DNA of 7,943 nucleotides from Propionibacteriaceae bacterium (GTDB lineage Bacteria > Actinomycetota > Actinomycetes > Propionibacteriales > Propionibacteriaceae), in contig JAISGZ010000105.1 in assembly GCA_031262845.1 (NCBI GenBank), positions 1-7,943 of the forward strand, given 5' to 3'. Both the position numbers and the translations under genes were made by a program. Of this stretch, positions 1-5,863 are shown piece by piece (positions within the stretch are counted from its first letter, which is position 1; each line of letters opens with the position of its first letter). The notes beneath the pieces were generated by a model. It was not told the DNA's origin and did no database searches. It saw only the letters and a list, made by a program, of their open reading frames with translations.

Positions 1-1
1 G

Positions 2-706
2 ATGGCGCCACATCCTTTGTCTGACCAGCCGACAGCTGCCGGTCGGTTGCTCCACTTACTCCAACAGACGATTCCGCCGATCCACCCCGACGGCCGGCCT
101 TTCATCGCCACCGGTCTGGCCTTGGCCGGACTCGGTTTGCGGACACCGTGGCTGCGCCGCCTGGGTCTGGGTGTGGCGCTGGCCACGGCCGCGTTCTTCC
201 GGATGCCCCGGCGTGTAACGCCGACCGACCCGTCGCTGATCATCTCGGCCGCCGACGGCCAGGTCAGCCTGATCGACGAAGCCGTGCCGCCGGCCGAACT
301 GGAATGGACCGATCAGCCCCGGCCGCGAGTGTCGACGTTCCTGTCCTTGACTGACGTCCACGTCCAACGTTCACCGGTTTCGGGCACGGTTATCCGCCGG
401 GCTTACGCTCCCGGCCACTATCTGTCAGCCGACCGGGCTGAAGCCAGCCAGGTCAACGAACGCAACGGCTTGGTCGTGAAAACCGCCGACGGTGACGAGA
501 TCGGCGTCGTCCAAATCGCCGGCTTGATCGCCCGCCGGATCGTCTGCCAAGTTGACGAGGGGGACGCGGTCACAGCCGGTCAAACCTACGGCCTGATTCG
601 CTTCGGCTCGCGCGTCGATCTCTACCTACCACCCGGCGCCCAACCTCAGGTGGCCGTTGGCCAGCGCCTCGTGGGCGGCGAAACGGTAGTAGCCAAACTG
701 CCGTGA
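2..706 (+). CDS. psd: Phosphatidylserine decarboxylase proenzyme, short (actinobacterial/archaeal) type
   Basis: This enzyme decarboxylates phosphatidylserine to phosphatidylethanolamine at the membrane, using a pyruvoyl group made by self-cleavage. The 234-residue length fits the short Psd family. Residues 200-204 read RFGSR, so cleavage is expected between Gly202 and Ser203, with Ser203 becoming the pyruvoyl group of the small subunit. Asp85 (in AADG) and His120 (in LTDVHVQRSPVSG) fit the other two members of the Asp-His-Ser self-cleavage triad. Hydrophobic stretches at about residues 34-48 and 54-66 would anchor the proenzyme. The N-terminus aligns with the usual family start (PPIHPDGRPFIA near residue 25), so the ATG at base 2 is plausible, but only one base lies upstream, so no ribosome binding site or promoter can be judged. 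The stop overlaps the pssA start, giving a two-gene phosphatidylethanolamine operon. The family assignment is firm; substrate use is inferred from family. Confidence 0.95.
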   Translation: MAPHPLSDQPTAAGRLLHLLQQTIPPIHPDGRPFIATGLALAGLGLRTPWLRRLGLGVALATAAFFRMPRRVTPTDPSLIISAADGQVSLIDEAVPPAELEWTDQPRPRVSTFLSLTDVHVQRSPVSGTVIRRAYAPGHYLSADRAEASQVNERNGLVVKTADGDEIGVVQIAGLIARRIVCQVDEGDAVTAGQTYGLIRFGSRVDLYLPPGAQPQVAVGQRLVGGETVVAKLP

Positions 707-1686
707 CGTTGATCCCCAGCCGGACTCAGCGCCGGGCCGAAGGCCGGGAACCGCGCCGGCCGATCTCGCAGTTGCCGAACCTGGTCACGTTGTTGGCGCT
801 GGCCTGCGGCTTGACGGCGGCCCGATTGGCTTTCTCCGGTTCGGCCCACATCACGGCGATCTTGTTACTGATGTTGGCGGCCGCGATCCTCGACAGCATC
901 GACGGTCGGCTAGCGCGGCTCTTGAAAGCCCAGTCCGGGATGGGAGCCCAACTGGATTCTTTCTCCGATGTCATCGCCTTCGGTGTCGCCCCAGCTTTCA
1001 TCACCTACTGGCTGGTAGCCGCCCACGACGACGGCCGCAGCCTGATCAACTTCGCCTGGCTAGCGGCCATGATCTACGTCGGGGCCATCGTCCTGAGGCT
1101 GGCCCGCTTCAACTTGCTCCACGATGACCCCGATCCGTTGCCGTTCCAGGCCGAGTTCTTTGTCGGCGTGCCGGCCCCGGCCGCCGCCTGGCTAGCCTTA
1201 ACACCGGTCGTCTGCCAGCAGGCTTTCGGCGCCGGCTGGTGGTCTCACCCTCTGACCTGTTCGATTTGGCTGATTTTGGTGGCGGTCTTGGCCTTCTCCA
1301 AACTGCCGACCCTGACCTTCAAAACCACCCGTATCCCCCAGCGTTATCTACCGCTTGTCTTACTCGTCTGTTTCGTCGCCATCGCCGCTTTCTTCACCTT
1401 CCCCTACGAAACGGCCCTGGTGGTCATCGGGCTCTATCTGCTCCACATTCCGGTCGCGATCTACCAACACCGGTTTTTAACGAGCCATCCCGAAATCTGG
1501 CAGGCCTCACCCGACGAGCGCCGCCAACTGCGGCGCCAAGGTCGCCGGGAGCGCCACCAAGGCCGCCGGGAGCGCCACCAAGCCCGCAAACCCCGCCGGA
1601 TTCTCGGCCGCCGACCGCAACGGCGACCGGCCAAACGGCGCCGGTCAGAGGCTCGGCGTCACGCGGCTGAGCAGGACCCGAGCTAA
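703..1686 (+). CDS. pssA: CDP-diacylglycerol-serine O-phosphatidyltransferase with arginine-rich tail
   Basis: An integral membrane enzyme that joins serine to CDP-diacylglycerol, making phosphatidylserine, the substrate of the Psd encoded just upstream. The CDP-alcohol phosphotransferase signature is complete: Asp64, Asp67-Gly68, Ala71-Arg72, Gly81, Asp85 and Asp89 (DxxDGxxAR-x8-GxxxDxxxD). Hydrophobic membrane spans are seen at about residues 25-45, 48-63, 92-107, 117-135, 155-172, 185-198, 215-233 and 236-253. The GTG start at 703 overlaps the psd stop in GTGA and has no clear Shine-Dalgarno, pointing to translational coupling. The unusual part is the C-terminus: residues 272-319 hold 22 Arg and 2 Lys, include a duplicated GRRERHQ unit, and are expected in the cytoplasm. 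The last 42 bases overlap the convergent CoA-ester lyase gene. The catalytic assignment is strong; serine specificity rests on context and general similarity. Confidence 0.93.
   Translation: MTLIPSRTQRRAEGREPRRPISQLPNLVTLLALACGLTAARLAFSGSAHITAILLLMLAAAILDSIDGRLARLLKAQSGMGAQLDSFSDVIAFGVAPAFITYWLVAAHDDGRSLINFAWLAAMIYVGAIVLRLARFNLLHDDPDPLPFQAEFFVGVPAPAAAWLALTPVVCQQAFGAGWWSHPLTCSIWLILVAVLAFSKLPTLTFKTTRIPQRYLPLVLLVCFVAIAAFFTFPYETALVVIGLYLLHIPVAIYQHRFLTSHPEIWQASPDERRQLRRQGRRERHQGRRERHQARKPRRILGRRPQRRPAKRRRSEARRHAAEQDPS
1540..1581 (+). repeat. Two tandem copies of a 21-bp unit inside pssA
   Basis: Bases 1540-1560 and 1561-1581 are the same 21-bp unit with one difference (T versus C at its third base). 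The unit is a multiple of three and encodes GRRERHQ twice, so it lengthens the basic C-terminal tail of PssA without shifting the frame. It looks like a local slippage duplication. Confidence 0.85.
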
Positions 1687-2565
1687 TTTGACCCCGGCTT
1701 CGTCGACCATTTCGTGGTCGACTTCAATCGCCCCGACCGCGCCACCCGCCTGAGAGGTCGCCTGGTCATAGGCGGCGACGATCCGGCGAGCGCGCTCGGT
1801 TTGTTCTTCGGATGGACTGTAAATTGCCTGGCCAGCGGCGATCTGGTCGGGGTGGACAACCCATTTGCCGTCGTAACCGAGGGCGGCCGAGCGGCGGGCT
1901 GAGGCCGTAAATCCGTCGAGGTCACGAATCCCGACGAAGGGTCCGTCGATGGCTTGTAACCCGTGAGCCCGGGCGGCCAACAGAATCGTCATCAGAGCGT
2001 GATGGAAGGCGTCCGCCGAATAGCCCGCCGGCTGTGAACCGACGGACAGCTGAGCCATCCCGAGCGAAGCCATGTAATCTCCCGGGCCAAAAACCAAACT
2101 TTCCAACCTTGGCGAGCTGGCGGCGATCGCCTCGGCCCGCAACAAACCCGGGGCATCTTCGATCTGGACTTCGAGACCGATCCGACCGACCGGCCAACCA
2201 GCGTTGATCTCAACCTGGGTCAGCAACAAATCCAGCGCCACAACCTGTTCCGGTCCCGCGCACTTCGGCAACACGACGGCGTCGATCCGGTCGCCGGCCG
2301 CCCCCACGACCTCCACCACGTCGAGATAGGTCCAGGGCGTCGTCCAGCCGTTAACCCGGACCGTCACGAGACCGGCCTGCCAGCCGTCGTCCGACTTCAG
2401 CGCCGCCACGATGCGCTGGCGGGCTTCGGCTTTGGCGGCCGGGGCGACGGCGTCTTCCAAATCCAGAAACAGGGCATCGACGGGTAAGGCGCGGGCTTTG
2501 GCGATAAAACGATCCGACGACCCCGGTACGGCCAGGATCGTCCGGCGTGGTTTAGGCACAGACAT
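1645..2565 (-). CDS. CitE-like CoA-ester lyase (HpcH/HpaI aldolase family; possible malyl-CoA/methylmalyl-CoA lyase)
   Basis: A 306-residue TIM-barrel protein of the citrate-lyase-beta/malyl-CoA-lyase family, which cleaves or hydrolyses CoA esters such as malyl-, methylmalyl- or citramalyl-CoA with Mg2+. Seen: LFLDLEDAV (residues 32-40), a substrate-type Arg70 in VRVNGW, VVLPK (97-101), the metal ligand candidates Glu136 (VQIEDAPG) and Asp163 (FGPGDYMASLG), and the C-terminal GYDGKWVVHPDQI (230-242). The QIED and FGPGDYMASL blocks resemble, from memory, actinobacterial lyases linked to the ethylmalonyl-CoA pathway, but no other gene of that pathway is present, so the substrate is open. The protein has no CitD/CitF neighbours, so a true citrate lyase beta subunit is unlikely. 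The ATG at 2565 follows an in-frame stop 12 bases upstream and has no close Shine-Dalgarno; a -10-like hexamer lies 6 nt before it. Its 3' end overlaps pssA tail to tail by 42 bp. Confidence 0.88.
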   Translation of the reverse strand: MSVPKPRRTILAVPGSSDRFIAKARALPVDALFLDLEDAVAPAAKAEARQRIVAALKSDDGWQAGLVTVRVNGWTTPWTYLDVVEVVGAAGDRIDAVVLPKCAGPEQVVALDLLLTQVEINAGWPVGRIGLEVQIEDAPGLLRAEAIAASSPRLESLVFGPGDYMASLGMAQLSVGSQPAGYSADAFHHALMTILLAARAHGLQAIDGPFVGIRDLDGFTASARRSAALGYDGKWVVHPDQIAAGQAIYSPSEEQTERARRIVAAYDQATSQAGGAVGAIEVDHEMVDEAGVKLARVLLSRVTPSL

Positions 2566-2571
2566 AGTTGA

Positions 2572-2577
2572 ACTTTA
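2572..2577 (-). promoter_or_regulatory. Putative -10 box for a leaderless CoA-ester lyase mRNA
   Basis: Read on the minus strand, TAAAGT fits the actinobacterial TANNNT -10 pattern and ends 6 nt before the ATG at 2565, so transcription would begin at or next to the start codon. The nearest AGGAG lies over 20 nt upstream of the ATG, too far to act as a ribosome binding site. No good -35 is visible. This is pattern-based inference. Confidence 0.4.
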
Positions 2578-2605
2578 GTGTCCGACACTCCTGTTCCCGA
2601 CACTC
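2578..2605. promoter_or_regulatory. Repeated CCGACACTC element, possible operator
   Basis: CCGACACTC occurs at 2582-2590 and again at 2597-2605, a 15-bp period. The first copy is part of a perfect odd palindrome, GTGTC-C-GACAC, at 2578-2588, directly upstream of the -10-like box of the minus-strand lyase gene. A regulator bound here could control either divergent gene. Bases 2606-2687 hold nothing else I recognise. Confidence 0.4.
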
Positions 2606-2687
2606 AGACTGCCCCGATCACACCTGACCGGGCTTGAAGTTGGGTGCGCCCGGTCGGCCAACAACTGCCGCGACCACAGTCGTCGAC

Positions 2688-2693
2688 TACCCT
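2688..2693 (+). promoter_or_regulatory. Putative -10 box for the MgtE_N/CBS gene
   Basis: TACCCT matches TANNNT and sits 7 nt before the ATG at 2701. There is no Shine-Dalgarno before that ATG, so a leaderless transcript is the simplest reading. The -35 region around 2665-2670 (CTGCCG) is weak. Confidence 0.35.
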
Positions 2694-2700
2694 GGTGCCC

Positions 2701-4002
2701 ATGGGCGCACCATCGACCAGTGTTTTCATCACCCGGATCAAGGGCCTGTCAGTCGTCGATTCCTCAGGTGATCCGATGGGCGTGGTTCACGATGTCGTCG
2801 TCCAAATTCGTAACCGAACCCGCCCACCACGGGTTAAAGGCATTGTCATGGCCCTGTTCGCCCGTCGCCGGGTGTACGTGCCGATGGAACGGGTGTACGC
2901 CATCGACTCCCGCCAATTGGTGATCTCCGGATCTGTCAACGCCCGCCGTTTCCGCCGTCGGGAGGGCGAATCGCTCGTCATCGAAGACCTCATCGACCGT
3001 CAGATCATCTGCCGGGGCCAGACCGAGCCGAGCCGAATTTACGACATCTCGATGGCGCCCGGCCGGGCCGGTGACTGGGAGATCAACCAAGTCGCCTTGT
3101 CGCCCTTACCCAAGTCACGTTTTGCCAACCGGCTCAATCTGACGATCGTGCGCTGGAGTGAGGTACCGGACCTCAGCCCGGAGTCACAGACGCTGTCCCA
3201 CTCCCAAATCGCCGACTTGATTGACCTCCACCCAGCCGATGTCGCCCGTCACCTTCACGACATGGAACCCAGCCGCCGCTTGGAAGTTGTCCAGGCCCTC
3301 GACGACCACCAACTGGCCGAAGCGCTGGAAGAGCTGCCGGACGACGAACAGGTCGCCCTGATTTCGATCCTCGACCCGGAACGAGCAGCTGACATCCTCG
3401 AAGAGATGGACCCTGACGATGCCGCCGACCTGGTCGCCGATTTGCCGGATGACCAGGCCGAAATCCTGCTGACCCGGATGCAGCCGAAAGACGCCCAGGA
3501 CGTCCGTGACCTGTTGCTGTACGACGAAGAGACAGCCGGCGGCATGATGACCCCGGAACCGGTGATTTTGCCGCCCGACGACACGGTGGCCGATGCCCTG
3601 GCCCGGGTGCGGGACGAAGACCTGCCTCCGGCCCTGGCGGCCATGGTGTTCGTCGTCCGGCCGCCGCTCGACACCCCGACCGGTACTTTCCTCGGCGCCG
3701 TCCACATCCAGCGGTTGTTGCGTGAACCGCCCAGCGCCATGGTCTCCAGCCTGATCGACACCGAGTTGGAGCCGCTCGACGCCCAAACCCCGCTGGCGCT
3801 TGTGTCACGCTACTTCGCGACCTACGACATGGTCGTCGCCCCGGTCGTCGACAGCCAGTCCCGGCTGGTCGGCGCGGTCACGGTTGACGATGTCCTCGAC
3901 CACATGCTGCCCGAGGACTGGCGTGGGATTCAGCTTGATGCGGCGACCCCGGGTTCGGCCCCACCGGACGATCAGCAAACGGTGGCTGCCGCAGTAAACT
4001 GA
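2701..4002 (+). CDS. Soluble PRC-barrel / MgtE N-terminal / CBS-pair protein, no transport domain
   Basis: A 433-residue cytoplasmic protein built from the regulatory half of the MgtE magnesium channel without its membrane pore. Residues about 8-80 (GLSVVDSSGDPMG, then RRRVYVPM) resemble a PRC-barrel fold; residues 90-155 may be a second such unit. Residues 167-275 form the MgtE_N helical repeats (HPADVARHL, LEELPDDEQVALISILDPERAADILEEM in part), rich in Asp/Glu as expected for Mg2+ sensing. DEETAGGMM (275-283) marks the junction to two CBS motifs at about 284-342 and 346-403. No membrane span is seen. The ATG at 2701 is preferred over a GTG at 2644 because homology begins only after residue 8 and a -10-like hexamer sits 7 nt upstream. 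It precedes DUF1003 and mrp, an order I recall from Mycobacterium tuberculosis Rv1232c-Rv1231c-Rv1229c. Its biochemical role is unknown; a Mg2+ or nucleotide sensor is inferred. Confidence 0.85.
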   Translation: MGAPSTSVFITRIKGLSVVDSSGDPMGVVHDVVVQIRNRTRPPRVKGIVMALFARRRVYVPMERVYAIDSRQLVISGSVNARRFRRREGESLVIEDLIDRQIICRGQTEPSRIYDISMAPGRAGDWEINQVALSPLPKSRFANRLNLTIVRWSEVPDLSPESQTLSHSQIADLIDLHPADVARHLHDMEPSRRLEVVQALDDHQLAEALEELPDDEQVALISILDPERAADILEEMDPDDAADLVADLPDDQAEILLTRMQPKDAQDVRDLLLYDEETAGGMMTPEPVILPPDDTVADALARVRDEDLPPALAAMVFVVRPPLDTPTGTFLGAVHIQRLLREPPSAMVSSLIDTELEPLDAQTPLALVSRYFATYDMVVAPVVDSQSRLVGAVTVDDVLDHMLPEDWRGIQLDAATPGSAPPDDQQTVAAAVN

Positions 4003-4053
4003 CGCGACTGGGGTGGCTGCTGGCCAGGTCATAGCGGACAGCCGATTCGAGGA

Positions 4054-4069
4054 CTGGCTGGCCAGCTAG
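4054..4069. repeat. 16-bp palindrome in the MgtE_N-DUF1003 gap
   Basis: CTGGCTGGCCAGCTAG is self-complementary except for one position that can form a G-U pair, with a perfect 10-bp core (GCTGGCCAGC). It lies 7 bp before the larger hairpin at 4076-4105. It may be a protein-binding dyad or part of a leader structure. Confidence 0.45.
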
Positions 4070-4075
4070 TGGCAT

Positions 4076-4105
4076 CGGCCAGGTCGGCCAACTGGCCGCT
4101 GGCCG
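4076..4105 (+). promoter_or_regulatory. Strong GC-rich hairpin between the MgtE_N/CBS gene and DUF1003 gene
   Basis: The arm 4076-4090 pairs with 4093-4105: seven pairs (CGGCCAG/CTGGCCG), a two-base GT bulge at 4083-4084, then CGGCCA/TGGCCG. The two loop bases are too few, so the top pair probably opens to a four-base loop. No T run follows, so a classic intrinsic terminator is not supported. It could be a U-less terminator, an attenuator, or an RNA stabiliser that gives the downstream pair separate expression. The rest of 4003-4146 holds no gene I can see. Confidence 0.55.
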
Positions 4106-4146
4106 TCAACGCTTCCCACCCTGGCCGGTCGATGACAGCAACAATC

Positions 4147-4155
4147 AGGAGGTGA
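4147..4155 (+). promoter_or_regulatory. Near-perfect Shine-Dalgarno before the DUF1003 gene
   Basis: AGGAGGTGA matches the full anti-Shine-Dalgarno of bacterial 16S rRNA and ends 3 nt before the ATG at 4159 (7 nt after the AGGAG core). It fixes the start codon and contrasts with the absent or weak sites before the other genes here. Confidence 0.85.
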
Positions 4156-4158
4156 CCG

Positions 4159-4707
4159 ATGGCTAGGCCACGCACGCACGTTGATGAGCGGCTCGACACT
4201 CCCGGGCTCCGCCGACGGTCCTTCTTACCGAAGCCGAAAGCCGATCCCGACCGTTTCGGCCGTTTCGCCGAAGCCTTTGCCCGATCGATGGGAACGGCCA
4301 CTTTCCTGTTCTGGATGACGCTCTTCATCGCCATCTGGATCGCTTTCAATATCGTTTTGGCTCGCGTCCACGGCACCGCCCCGGACCCTTGGCCGATGAT
4401 GTTCCTGACCTTGTTGCTGTCGCTTCAGGCGTCGTACGCCTCGCCGCTCATCTTGCTGGCCACCAACCGGCAAGAGGCGCGGGACCGGATCGCTATGGAG
4501 AACGACCGCAAGCAGGCTGCCCAATCCCGGGCCGACATGGATTTCTTGGCTCGTGAGATCGCCAACCTGCGAACCCGGATGGGTGAGATGGCGACCCGTG
4601 ACTTCATCCGTTCCGAATTACGGTCGATGCTCGAAGAGCTTGACCAGCGTGAAGCCGAAACCGCCGCTGTCCCGCCCCCGGGCGCTAAGGTTGGCCAGCG
4701 TGACTGA
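4159..4707 (+). CDS. DUF1003 family two-span membrane protein
   Basis: An inner-membrane protein of 182 residues with no established function. The DUF1003 pattern is clear: FAEAFARSMGT (36-46), a first span at about 47-69 with the family's W-x-x-x-N (Trp60-Asn64), DPWP (76-79), a second span at about 80-101 with LSLQASYASPLIL, then NRQEARDR (103-110). Residues 105-165 are charged and heptad-like, suggesting a cytoplasmic coiled coil. The basic N-terminus should also be cytoplasmic. The start is fixed by AGGAGGTGA just upstream. Its stop overlaps the GTG start of mrp by 8 bp, so the two are probably translated together. The MgtE_N/CBS protein lies 156 bp upstream; this recurring neighbourhood suggests a shared job, perhaps metal-linked membrane physiology, but that is inference. 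Confidence 0.9.
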   Translation: MARPRTHVDERLDTPGLRRRSFLPKPKADPDRFGRFAEAFARSMGTATFLFWMTLFIAIWIAFNIVLARVHGTAPDPWPMMFLTLLLSLQASYASPLILLATNRQEARDRIAMENDRKQAAQSRADMDFLAREIANLRTRMGEMATRDFIRSELRSMLEELDQREAETAAVPPPGAKVGQRD

Positions 4708-5851
4708 CTCTTCGACTGCCCCAGCAGCCCTCACCGATCAGCTTCGAACCGCCTTGGGCCAGGTGATCGACCCGGAATTACACCGTTCGATCACCGACTT
4801 GGACATGGTCGGCGCAATTGCGGTTGACGCCAGTGGCCAAGCCACGATCGAATTCCAGCTGACGACCGAGGCTTGTCCGCTGCGCTATCAGTTGGTGACC
4901 GACATCGAACGAGTCGCCAGCGCCTTGCCCGGCGTGACCGGCGTGACGGTTGAAGTCGGCACCATGAACGATGATCAACGGGCGGCTTTGCGGGACAAAC
5001 TCGGGGCCGGCGCCGGACCGGAGATTCCGTTCGCCCGGCCGGACAGTTCGACCCGAGTCATCGCGGTCGCTTCGGGTAAGGGTGGCGTCGGCAAGAGTTC
5101 GATCACGGCCAATCTGGCCACGACCTTGTCCAGCGCCGGTCACAGTGTCGGCGTGATCGACGCTGATATCTACGGCCACTCGCTGCCCCGTTTGTTCGGC
5201 GTCGAACCGGATGATGGGCCGACCCGGGTCGAAGGTATGGATTTCGTTTTGCCGGTGACGGTCAAGGGCGTCAAGCTGATGTCGATCGGGATGATGAAAC
5301 CCGAGCCGGATGATGTCATCGCCTGGCGGGGACCGGTCGTTTCCCGGGCTCTCATGCAGTTCCTGACCGAGGTCTACTGGGGCGATCTCGACTTCCTGTT
5401 GATCGACTTGCCACCGGGCACTGGTGATGTCGCGATGTCGATTGGCCAGGCGTTGCCGAACGCGGAAATTCTCGTTGTCACGACGCCGCAGTTGGCCGCC
5501 ACCGAAGTCGCCGAACGGGCCGGCACGATGGCCGATTTGATGAAGCAGCGGGTCATCGGCGTGATCGAGAATATGAGCTACCTCGACACGGTCTGCCCCC
5601 ATTGTGGCCAGAGCCATCGGGTCGATGTCTTCGGCAGTGATGGTGGTCAGACGGTGGCGACTGATTTGACTCGGCGACTCGGTTACGAGGTGCCGTTGTT
5701 GGGCCAGATTCCGCTGGCGCCCGATTGGCGGGCCGCCGGTGACGCCGGTACGCCGCTGGTTCTGACGTCACGCGAACCGGCCGCCGTGGCCCTGGCCGAA
5801 GTGGCGGAGAAGATCACCCGGATGGGGCGGGCCCTCTCGCCCGTTGGTTAA
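4700..5851 (+). CDS. mrp: Mrp/NBP35-type Fe-S cluster carrier P-loop ATPase with MIP18-like N-terminal domain
   Basis: A cytoplasmic 383-residue ATPase thought to bind and hand over Fe-S clusters to apoproteins. Residues about 12-88 form the MIP18/DUF59 domain (VIDPELHRSITDLDMV, LTTEACP with Cys59). The MinD/Mrp-type deviant Walker A is SGKGGVGKSS at 125-134 with signature Lys127 and Lys132; Asp154-x-Asp156 (IDADIYG) and Asp236 (LIDLPPGTGD) are the switch motifs. The cluster-binding CPHC is Cys299-Cys302. Length is normal for actinobacterial Mrp. A longer open frame from 4553 lies inside the DUF1003 gene; I chose GTG 4700 because AAGG ends 9 nt upstream and the MIP18 domain begins soon after. 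The start overlaps the DUF1003 stop (4705-4707). The gene ends 12 bp from the convergent priA. Confidence 0.95.
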   Translation: MTDSSTAPAALTDQLRTALGQVIDPELHRSITDLDMVGAIAVDASGQATIEFQLTTEACPLRYQLVTDIERVASALPGVTGVTVEVGTMNDDQRAALRDKLGAGAGPEIPFARPDSSTRVIAVASGKGGVGKSSITANLATTLSSAGHSVGVIDADIYGHSLPRLFGVEPDDGPTRVEGMDFVLPVTVKGVKLMSIGMMKPEPDDVIAWRGPVVSRALMQFLTEVYWGDLDFLLIDLPPGTGDVAMSIGQALPNAEILVVTTPQLAATEVAERAGTMADLMKQRVIGVIENMSYLDTVCPHCGQSHRVDVFGSDGGQTVATDLTRRLGYEVPLLGQIPLAPDWRAAGDAGTPLVLTSREPAAVALAEVAEKITRMGRALSPVG

Positions 5852-5863
5852 GCGAATCGGCCC

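Noticed and set aside
2644..2700. Earlier GTG start for the MgtE_N/CBS gene
   Set aside because: The 19 extra residues show no family similarity and cover the likely promoter; ATG 2701 fits better.
3173..3808. Long minus-strand open frames opposite the MgtE_N/CBS gene
   Set aside because: They mirror the codon pattern of the real plus-strand gene and encode low-complexity Arg/Gly/Ser-rich sequence.
4553..4699. N-terminal extension of the Mrp open frame into the DUF1003 gene
   Set aside because: These codons lie inside the well-supported DUF1003 gene, and the extra residues look unlike any Mrp. GTG 4700 with AAGG upstream matches family length.
5825..5842. Hairpin GGGCG/CGCCC at the end of mrp as a terminator
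   Set aside because: Only five pairs, inside coding sequence and without a T-run; common by chance at this GC content.
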